Source: an uncultured Clostridia bacterium
GTDB lineage: Bacteria; Bacillota; Clostridia; Oscillospirales; UBA644
DNA length: 9,755 bases
NCBI GenBank assembly: GCA_904502105.1
Contig: CAJGDF010000046.1
Span: 1 to 9,755 of the forward strand
Reading direction: 5' to 3'
Below the pieces are notes generated by a model that had not been told where the DNA came from, searched no databases, and saw only the letters and a program-made list of their open reading frames with translations. Numbering within the stretch: position 1 is the stretch's first letter; each line of letters starts with the position of its first letter. The position numbers and the translations under genes are program-made. Below, in pieces: positions 1 to 5,160 of the stretch.

Positions 1-182
1 CCGACGTATTTTTCAACATCACTTGCAAGAACAACAGGGACATCGGGTGTTGAAATTTTAACTTTAGAGGGATCGCGGCGAGTAAAAACAGCCGCAAGAG
101 ACATATCGGGATTTTGACGGATAGCATTTTCTATACCCTTACCGAGGTTGCCGTAACCGTAAATACCAATTCTGATGCTCAT
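1..182 (-). CDS. ddh: meso-diaminopimelate D-dehydrogenase, N-terminal part (runs off the left edge)
   Basis: Only the first 60 or so codons are present. The translation opens MSIRIGIYGYGNLGKG, a Rossmann dinucleotide-binding start, followed by an AIRQNPDM segment and AVFTRRDPS. This order is characteristic of NADPH-dependent meso-diaminopimelate dehydrogenase, which makes meso-DAP from tetrahydrodipicolinate in one step for peptidoglycan and lysine synthesis. I placed the start at the ATG ending at 182 because family members begin with a similar xxIRIGIxGYGNLG. An in-frame ATG ending at 194 would add MDII and may be the true start, because the only strong Shine-Dalgarno sequence (216-223) is linked to it through a palindrome. 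The gene has its own promoter. Catalytic and substrate-binding parts lie outside the window. Confidence 0.87.
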   Translation of the reverse strand, partial: MSIRIGIYGYGNLGKGIENAIRQNPDMSLAAVFTRRDPSKVKISTPDVPVVLASDVEKYV

Positions 183-194
183 AATTATATCCAT

Positions 195-213
195 AGCTTT
201 CAAATTGAAAGCT
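195..213 (-). repeat. 19-base perfect palindrome in the ddh leader (hairpin or operator)
   Basis: The two 9-base arms AGCTTTCAA and TTGAAAGCT flank one central base. The palindrome lies between AGGAAAGG (216-223) and the ATG ending at 194. In RNA it can fold as an 8-bp stem with a 3-base loop. No U-run follows on either strand, so it is not a terminator. Two readings are possible: a hairpin that brings the ribosome binding site close to the start codon, or a protein operator just downstream of the transcription start. The 9-base half TTGAAAGCT recurs at 309-317. Confidence 0.6.
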
Positions 214-215
214 TA

Positions 216-223
216 CCTTTCCT
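216..223 (-). promoter_or_regulatory. Strong Shine-Dalgarno sequence at unusual distance from the ddh start
   Basis: On the minus strand this is AGGAAAGG. It is 21 bases from the nearest in-frame ATG (ending at 194) and 33 bases from the family-supported ATG (ending at 182). Both distances are too long for normal initiation unless the intervening 19-base palindrome folds. If it folds, the AGGA part would sit about 6 unpaired bases from the first ATG. No comparably good ribosome binding site lies closer to either ATG; only a weak GGA precedes the ATG at 182. Confidence 0.5.
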
Positions 224-246
224 GATAGAAAAAATAAATAATAAAT

Positions 247-275
247 AGTATAACATAATTCAGCACAGATTTCAA
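247..275 (-). promoter_or_regulatory. Sigma-A-type promoter for ddh
   Basis: On the minus strand the -35 is TTGAAA (270-275) and the -10 is TATACT (247-252), separated by exactly 17 bases. Each hexamer has five of six consensus bases. Transcription should start near 240, giving a leader of roughly 50-60 bases that contains the palindrome. ddh can therefore be expressed independently of the upstream glycosidase operon. I see no terminator between that operon and this promoter, so read-through is also possible. Confidence 0.75.
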
Positions 276-315
276 TAGGCTAAAGTAATTTATTGCAAAA
301 AATTTACATTGAAAG

Positions 316-816
316 CTAACTTTTTGCTCCGTATTTATTTAACAGGACAGAATATTTACCTCTGTAATGAAAAAATCTTCCATTTTGAATTTCTTCGCAT
401 TTTAAAAGCCCGATGTGTTCGAGAATTTGCTGAGATCTCAAATTTTCGATGTTAACAAAAGCCTCAACAAATAAAATGTCGGAGGGAAGTTGCGGAATCA
501 GCCATTCGTAAAACAAACGAAACGCACCCGATCCGCAAAAATCCTTTTTGATTTGAATTTCTTCCATCATAAATATTCCGTTATTGACATAATACATACA
601 GAAGCCAATGAGTTGACATCCGCAGTACATCAAAACAAGCTTTCTCGGTTCTTTTTTCAATGCACACCCTATCTCAGAAGCCCATTCAGATAAAGCCTCG
701 GAATACGATTTATCAAAAGGAACGATAGAGTGCATATTTTCGTAAAACAAAGAAAAGAGATCGGGTAAAATTTGATCAACAAAAGATCTATCGGGATATT
801 CAAAATGAAAATCCAT
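316..816 (-). CDS. GNAT-family N-acetyltransferase
   Basis: This 166-residue soluble protein has the GNAT layout. A beta-strand with MEEIQIKKDF (about 84-93) leads into the acetyl-CoA pyrophosphate loop CGSGA (94-98) and an alpha-helix. A second conserved block, NIENLRSQQILEHIGL (about 122-137), corresponds to the segment in which GNATs end their core fold. The usual first Arg/Gln of the Q/R-x-x-G-x-G/A loop is Asp92 here, preceded by Lys91, so the loop is slightly degenerate. Acceptor unknown; candidates are a deacetylated amino sugar made by the neighbouring deacetylase, a small amine or a protein. It is the last gene of the five-gene minus-strand operon: its ATG is 5 bases after the deacetylase stop, and the G-rich ribosome binding site (GGGGTAGGGG) overlaps that stop. 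Confident in the fold, not in the substrate. Confidence 0.75.
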   Translation of the reverse strand: MDFHFEYPDRSFVDQILPDLFSLFYENMHSIVPFDKSYSEALSEWASEIGCALKKEPRKLVLMYCGCQLIGFCMYYVNNGIFMMEEIQIKKDFCGSGAFRLFYEWLIPQLPSDILFVEAFVNIENLRSQQILEHIGLLKCEEIQNGRFFHYRGKYSVLLNKYGAKS

Positions 817-821
817 ATCCC

Positions 822-1523
822 CTACCCCAAAACTTCGAGATTTGTACCGTAAAAAATATCGGATCTTCCGCTCATCATTTCGCAGAACTCTTCGAATTTC
901 TTCCAGCGTTCGGGATAGATATCAAATTCATAAGCATGTCCCCAGATATAGAAAACCTGCGGGGTTTCAGCTTTAAGATCAAGAAATTTCTGACCGAACG
1001 AAAACAGATCATCCCAGTTTTCGTGATGATAAAGAGTACCCTTATATTGATAATTATCTGTATACGGAGTAAAACTGTGTGTAACGTCAACAGTTCTTGC
1101 ATATTTGATCGGAGTGTTATCTTTGATTATATTTGCCACCCTATCGTTACAGTTAACACCGCCGCATGGGTATGCCATACCGAGGACTTCATAACCTGCA
1201 AGCTCGGAAAGATTAAGTCTGTCCTGTTCAACCTGTCGCAAAATCTCACGGTCGTCATCAATACAGGTTAAATTGGGATGTGTTAAAGTATGAACAGCAA
1301 CCTCATGCCCCTCATAGATATGCTTTACATCCTGGGGTTTATTTTTTATATGAGTAATATTAACATCATTACGCACAAGTGCACCGTCTAATCCCAAAAG
1401 TTCCGAGTTAAGATTAAATGTTGCCTTTAATCCATATTTGTTAAACAGTTCGATAAGTTTGATATCCTGAGTAACACCATCATCATAACTGAATGTTAAA
1501 GCTTTATTTTTTTCGTTAAACAT
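822..1523 (-). CDS. Polysaccharide deacetylase family protein (CE4-like)
   Basis: The protein has 233 residues from the chosen ATG. CE4 motifs occur in order: TFSYDDG (10-16, Asp14/Asp15, catalytic base and metal ligand), HTLTH (78-82, the two metal-binding histidines), MAYPCGG (116-122, motif 3) and WGHAYEFD (194-201, a late histidine motif). The family removes N- or O-acetyl groups from sugars using a divalent metal. There is no signal peptide or membrane segment, unlike typical exported peptidoglycan or chitin deacetylases, so an intracellular oligosaccharide or monosaccharide substrate is more likely. The frame stays open to a TTG ending at 1562, but that start would overlap the upstream gene by 22 bases; the ATG at 1523 begins just before the conserved core and lies 17 bases after the upstream stop, behind a weak AAGAGA. 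Third from last position in the operon suggests it works on the product of the glycosidase. Confidence 0.85.
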   Translation of the reverse strand: MFNEKNKALTFSYDDGVTQDIKLIELFNKYGLKATFNLNSELLGLDGALVRNDVNITHIKNKPQDVKHIYEGHEVAVHTLTHPNLTCIDDDREILRQVEQDRLNLSELAGYEVLGMAYPCGGVNCNDRVANIIKDNTPIKYARTVDVTHSFTPYTDNYQYKGTLYHHENWDDLFSFGQKFLDLKAETPQVFYIWGHAYEFDIYPERWKKFEEFCEMMSGRSDIFYGTNLEVLG

Positions 1524-1540
1524 AATTAATCTCTTTTCTA

Positions 1541-2662
1541 TTAAAACGCAGTTCTTGCCCAACCCTTGCTCTTACAGTCAACAGGCGGAAGACCGAGGAT
1601 CTCACGCGCAGTCTGAACGTAATAACGGTAATTTTCGATCGGTGTACCATTGGGTATTCTATGATCAAGTCCGAAAACAGTTCCGCCCTGCCGCATTATA
1701 GGCTGAAGCTTATATTCAAGTTCTTTACGTATATCCTCTTTTGAGCCGCGAAGGACATGCTTATCAATCCCACCCTTAAAAGCAAGGCGGTTGCCGTATT
1801 TTTTTCGTAAAGACACCATATCCATACCGGCAGCAGGCTCTGCAGGATACATAACTGTAAGACCGCAATCAAGGAACGCATCAACAACAGGAGTCATATC
1901 ACCGTCACTGTCCTGACAAAAGATCTTAGTACCTTTGGAAGAAAGCATATCCCATATTTTTCGATAATACGGCTTAAGGAATTCTTCTACAAGATTAGGT
2001 CCGATAAGAGGTCCTGATTTTCCTGCCATATCCTCATGGATATGAATATTATCTATAACGATCTTATCACTGACTCTGTCGAGAATCTTGAAAGATGTAT
2101 CTGTTATTGTGTCTATAATATCTTTCATAAGTTCAGGTTCTTCGTAGTAAGCAATACAAGCGCCCTCATCACCCATTAATTCTCGAGGTGCATCAAAACC
2201 ACCAGGAATACCTACACAGACAAGAGCACCTTCTTTTTGCTGCTTGATACAGTTTTCGATAGAATCCCAGTTTATTCTTTTTTCGTTAAACTCAAACCAA
2301 GGCTTTATTTTAAGCCATGAATCCATATCTTTAACGGGAAAATCAAGTGGAAGAGAGATCGTTGCACTGTTTTTACAAAGCTTGCATATTCGTCCGAGAG
2401 AATCCTTTGTTATGATATATTCCGGAGTGTCCTCTATTACTTCGGACTTATATCCGCCGCAGAGCCATGTGTTAACGCCGCACCAAGCAGTCTGAACCCA
2501 GTCAAAATCAAAGGCTGTAAGATTTACTTCATCCTCTGTTGCTCCCTGAGCTCGCCACTCATCCTCAAGACCTAAAAGCGGTCCGAAAAGTTCAACAAAC
2601 ATCTGACGTTCAACACGTCCGAAGGTCATAAGTTCAATATATTCTTCTCTGTTCCATTTCAT
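1541..2662 (-). CDS. Uroporphyrinogen decarboxylase superfamily protein (URO-D fold, not HemE)
   Basis: At 373 residues this is a full-length URO-D-type TIM barrel. It resembles the large group found in anaerobes rather than heme-pathway HemE. Visible family features include GIPGGFDAPRELMG (about 151-164), IHIHEDMAGKSGPLIGP (206-222), KIFCQDSDGDM (246-256), AFKGGIDKHVLRG (294-306) and GLDHRIPNGTP (331-341). Superfamily relatives include zinc-dependent, corrinoid-linked methyltransferases (MtaA/MtbA/CmuA types), but their His-x-Cys zinc motif is not intact: the aligned stretch reads Ile-Phe-Cys249. His207/His209, Cys249, Asp253/255 and His334 could form a different metal or substrate site. The stop codon of the glycosidase gene overlaps this ATG (ATGA), so the two are translationally coupled. 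This pairing suggests a role in sugar or aglycone catabolism. The reaction is unknown; I would not call it a methyltransferase or a heme enzyme. Confidence 0.82.
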   Translation of the reverse strand: MKWNREEYIELMTFGRVERQMFVELFGPLLGLEDEWRAQGATEDEVNLTAFDFDWVQTAWCGVNTWLCGGYKSEVIEDTPEYIITKDSLGRICKLCKNSATISLPLDFPVKDMDSWLKIKPWFEFNEKRINWDSIENCIKQQKEGALVCVGIPGGFDAPRELMGDEGACIAYYEEPELMKDIIDTITDTSFKILDRVSDKIVIDNIHIHEDMAGKSGPLIGPNLVEEFLKPYYRKIWDMLSSKGTKIFCQDSDGDMTPVVDAFLDCGLTVMYPAEPAAGMDMVSLRKKYGNRLAFKGGIDKHVLRGSKEDIRKELEYKLQPIMRQGGTVFGLDHRIPNGTPIENYRYYVQTAREILGLPPVDCKSKGWARTAF

Positions 2663-4113
2663 AAGTCATAACCCAAACCGTATTTACGAATAAAATATGT
2701 CGGCGTACAGCTCCAGGCATGACACATACTGTTTATTTTTCTGTCCCCATAAGGAGAAAAATCAGGATTATTGGGGACATATATTTCAAAAAAAGTATCA
2801 GCACCGTCATCAACCATACCACCCCATATATATTTTATATATTCTTCTGCCCTTTCGATAAGACCGAGCGTTATAAGAGCATCAACGACATAATGGTGCA
2901 TGTAAGGAGTCTTGGGTTTAACCGAATCTTCGCTGTCGAGAGCATTGAGAAGAATTTTCTTTGCATCCTCGCCAGAAACAACACCTCCGAGAACCATCCA
3001 TACTGCAGAATGAACACTATACTGATTTTCGTCAAACTTATTTATAAAAGCATTCTTTTCCTTATTAAACAGCATTTCAAAAGCAATATTTCTGCCTTCT
3101 TCAAGTCTCTTACTGTAAATATCAACCTCAGTATAATTTAATTTTTTTATAGTTTGACACCAAAGATCAAGCGTGTAAAGATAAATGCCTTCAAAAGCTG
3201 TTTTATTGTATAATCCGGGACACCAGTCAATAAAAGCTCCACCGTCAACTATGCCATAGTCATCCTTATAATTTTCTGCTGCATCCATTGCTGAACGTGC
3301 CACGGAATAAAGATCTTTAAATGTTTCTTCGTCTCCTGTGTGGTTATAATAATCGCAAAGAGAACAAACATATAAAAGAGAATAGTCTGAAATATACCAG
3401 TCACCGGAAACAAATATCGGATTCTCGTAAAGATGGCTAACGATCGCACCCTTATCATTTCTTTCGGTTGCAGCAAAAAGATAAAGGCATCGTTTAACAA
3501 TCTCTGAATTGTTAAACGTATAATAGTTTGCAAGAGCCTCAAGACGCAGATCACCTATCCATAAGCGTCGGTCTCTCTTCGGGCCATCCTCAAACACACG
3601 CTGCATACAATTTTTTAAAGTATTAACAGCGACTTTATCGATTTTTTCTAACTTCAAATCTCTTATATCAAAAGGAATCAACTTATCAACATCTGCACTT
3701 GTAACAGATTCAAATACAAAATCCGAAAGAGCACAAGCCTTCGGAGCACTGATAATGCTGATTTTAATATATCTTGCAGCATATCTTCGAGGCATATTAT
3801 ATACACCGGGAAAATCGACATTGATTATCTCTTCCTGAAGCCATGAAGCACATAAGCCGCCTTTATAGTCGGAATAATCATCATCTATTTCAGTATTTGT
3901 CTCACAAAAACGAACTGCCATTCTGACAGGAGCATCTATATATCCGTCAACATACCACATTTTGAAAGAAAAATATCCGACATGATGATTTCCGAGATCT
4001 ATAATATATGTATCACCTACCCCAAGTGTTATAGGCTCAACATTTATTACAATTTCTTTTTTCTTTATTTCAGGAAGATTCTCTTCAGCTTTTTTTAAAA
4101 AATATTCTTTCAT
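2659..4113 (-). CDS. GH78-like (alpha-L-rhamnosidase-type) six-hairpin glycoside hydrolase, compact form
   Basis: This 484-residue protein has an N-terminal beta-sandwich (about 20-140, including IDLGNHHVGYFSFKM, like the domain preceding the catalytic barrel in rhamnosidases) and an alpha/alpha toroid. The GH78 acid-site motif appears as DGPKRDRRLWIGD (176-188). It lines up without gaps with the family pattern D-x-P-x-R-E-x-R-x-W-x-G-D, except that the general-acid Glu is Asp181. Near the end, TFFEIY (Glu443) and CHAWS (His465/Trp467) match the region with the catalytic base. It is about half the usual 900 residues, lacking extra N-terminal modules and a C-terminal beta domain, and has no signal peptide. 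I chose the ATG ending at 4113, 9-10 bases after AGAGGA (4123-4128); a TTG ending at 4119 would add two residues. Second gene of the operon. Rhamnosidase activity itself is not assured. Confidence 0.78.
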   Translation of the reverse strand: MKEYFLKKAEENLPEIKKKEIVINVEPITLGVGDTYIIDLGNHHVGYFSFKMWYVDGYIDAPVRMAVRFCETNTEIDDDYSDYKGGLCASWLQEEIINVDFPGVYNMPRRYAARYIKISIISAPKACALSDFVFESVTSADVDKLIPFDIRDLKLEKIDKVAVNTLKNCMQRVFEDGPKRDRRLWIGDLRLEALANYYTFNNSEIVKRCLYLFAATERNDKGAIVSHLYENPIFVSGDWYISDYSLLYVCSLCDYYNHTGDEETFKDLYSVARSAMDAAENYKDDYGIVDGGAFIDWCPGLYNKTAFEGIYLYTLDLWCQTIKKLNYTEVDIYSKRLEEGRNIAFEMLFNKEKNAFINKFDENQYSVHSAVWMVLGGVVSGEDAKKILLNALDSEDSVKPKTPYMHHYVVDALITLGLIERAEEYIKYIWGGMVDDGADTFFEIYVPNNPDFSPYGDRKINSMCHAWSCTPTYFIRKYGLGYDL

Positions 4114-4142
4114 AAACAAACATCCTCTGTTAATTTAATAAG

Positions 4143-4568
4143 TCAAAAAATCAAATCGTATCTTGTGCCATGATCAAAGAGAATACCGTCTGTAAGACGA
4201 ATACAAAGAATATGATTATTTTCATCGGCTTCGTTTATATGCCCGTTTTCGTACCAAGAGGAAAAAGCTACTTTTAGCTTTGCAATAAGAGCGCTGTTTT
4301 TACTGTCAAGAATATATCCGAGGTCAGATGCTTCGCCGTGAGCGGTAAACCAGTCTCCTGAAATTGCAACGGTTGGATTTTGTTTTATCTGATAGATCTT
4401 CGCTGACAGCGCATATGTAATAACGTAAAATACACCGTCTTCATAATAGGCATTAACAGTCCGGACATACGGAATATTGTCAACAGAGGTAGCGAGAGAA
4501 ATCAAACTATCCTTGTTAAATCTTTCATTGAGCACTTCGCGCGCTTTGAACGGAATATTCTTATCCAT
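4143..4568 (-). CDS. Pyridoxamine 5'-phosphate oxidase-like flavin-binding split-barrel protein
   Basis: This 141-residue protein has the FMN-binding split-barrel pattern: an N-terminal helix, then strands with LATSVDNIPYVRTVNAYY (about 25-42), VFYVITYALSAKIYQI (46-61) and a KQNPTVAISGDWFTAHGEA block (63-80). Arg36/Thr37 and Ser55/Lys57 occupy places where family members contact the flavin phosphate. Relatives are generally small cytoplasmic dimers; most, like this one, are not true PdxH and their substrates are unknown (flavin or F420 redox, heme or nucleotide binding have all been reported in the superfamily). It is the first gene of the five-gene operon, with a short leader and a good AAAGAGG ribosome binding site 6 bases upstream. 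It ends 29 bases before the glycosidase. A redox role in the cassette is inference only. Confidence 0.82.
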   Translation of the reverse strand: MDKNIPFKAREVLNERFNKDSLISLATSVDNIPYVRTVNAYYEDGVFYVITYALSAKIYQIKQNPTVAISGDWFTAHGEASDLGYILDSKNSALIAKLKVAFSSWYENGHINEADENNHILCIRLTDGILFDHGTRYDLIF

Positions 4569-4600
4569 AATATACCTCTTTGGGGTTTATTTTGTATTTT

Positions 4601-4629
4601 ATTATAGCACAAAACTTTTCCCTTGTAAA
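4601..4629 (-). promoter_or_regulatory. Strong sigma-A-type promoter for the five-gene glycosidase/URO-D operon
   Basis: On the minus strand, TTTACA (4624-4629) and a perfect TATAAT (4601-4606) are separated by 17 bases. Transcription should start near 4594, leaving a leader of about 26 bases before the ATG at 4568, with AAAGAGG at 4575-4581. No operator palindrome is obvious between it and the divergent promoter. All five genes down to 316 follow without a visible internal terminator. Confidence 0.8.
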
Positions 4630-4682
4630 TAGAAAAAGAAAAAATATATAATGTTATAAATATGAATTAATGATCGTTTTGA

Positions 4683-4711
4683 TTGACAAATACAAGTAAA
4701 TATGATATAAT
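4683..4711 (+). promoter_or_regulatory. Consensus sigma-A promoter for the DUF6054/kinase operon
   Basis: TTGACA (4683-4688) and TATAAT (4706-4711) are both perfect consensus, with the ideal 17-base spacer. Transcription should start near 4718 and give a leader of about 87 bases to the ATG at 4805. That leader is AT-rich and I see no riboswitch or attenuator in it. The -35 elements of this promoter and the divergent one are 53 bases apart, close enough to share a regulator. The whole gap 4569-4804 holds only these two promoters, two ribosome binding sites and AT-rich filler. Confidence 0.85.
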
Positions 4712-4804
4712 CAATAAGAGATATTATACTCAAATACAATAAAACCGATATTTCTCACATATTTCATGTTTATGAATATATTATCCGTATAAAGAGGCAA
4801 CGCT

Positions 4805-5131
4805 ATGGCAAAACTTGAAAAGACACTCCGAGGCAATTTTTCACAGATACTTCGAGATATTGAAAACGGAATATTGAACAGCAGTATATCCGCTTCACTT
4901 GAAGAGAAAAGTGATTTTTTCAACAACGGAGCCAGATGCAGTGTACGAGTCTTTGAAAGATACAGTTATTTCGGTGGAAACCGTGTGAGTATGAATGTAA
5001 CGCTGTTTCAAAGCGGAGACGGTCCGATATATCTTTCAGCAGTAACATCGGGCGGAAGCCAGGCTATATTTTTCAAGGTCAATACCTTTGGTGAAGAAGC
5101 CTTCCTCGACAAATTAAGAGAGATCCTGTAA
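4805..5131 (+). CDS. Small DUF6054-like protein of unknown function
   Basis: The 108-residue soluble protein starts MAKLEKTLRGNFSQIL. A distinctive middle follows, with ISASLEEKSDF (about 28-38), CSVRVFERYS (45-54) and GGNRVSMNVTL (57-67), then AVTSGGSQAIFFKVNTFGEE near the end. I recognise this pattern from memory as the DUF6054 family, small proteins common in Clostridia with no assigned function. It has no Cys or His cluster that would suggest a metal site, no signal peptide and no membrane segment. The ATG has AAAGAGG (4791-4797) 7 bases upstream. It is the first gene after a perfect-consensus promoter and lies 29 bases before the hexosamine kinase, so the two are co-transcribed. The fold looks alpha/beta with long strands; any role in sugar metabolism is only guilt by association. 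Confidence 0.75.
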   Translation: MAKLEKTLRGNFSQILRDIENGILNSSISASLEEKSDFFNNGARCSVRVFERYSYFGGNRVSMNVTLFQSGDGPIYLSAVTSGGSQAIFFKVNTFGEEAFLDKLREIL

Positions 5132-5160
5132 CACAACAAAACCCATAAAGGAAAACTACT

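Noticed and set aside
195..213. Palindrome read as a terminator of the five-gene operon
   Set aside because: It lies downstream of the ddh promoter, and neither strand has a U-run after the stem.
936..1271. Open plus-strand frame of 111 codons
   Set aside because: It lies antisense to the CE4 gene, whose motif 2 and motif 3 are encoded in or beside this span. No independent support.
1541..2662. Annotation as HemE, heme-biosynthetic uroporphyrinogen decarboxylase
   Set aside because: The sequence follows the anaerobe-specific URO-D-like group, and the context is glycan processing with no other tetrapyrrole gene.
2719..3141. Open plus-strand frame of 140 codons
   Set aside because: It is antisense to the GH78-like gene, whose motifs span the same bases. 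No family resemblance and no ribosome binding site were seen.
4143..4568. Annotation as true pyridoxamine 5'-phosphate oxidase PdxH
   Set aside because: At 141 residues it is much shorter than PdxH (around 200 or more) and I could not see the PdxH C-terminal signature.
4766..4792. Eight-codon reading frame (MFMNILSV) in the leader of the DUF6054 gene, as a possible regulatory leader peptide
   Set aside because: It has no Shine-Dalgarno sequence, no run of a regulatory amino acid and no attenuator stem after it.
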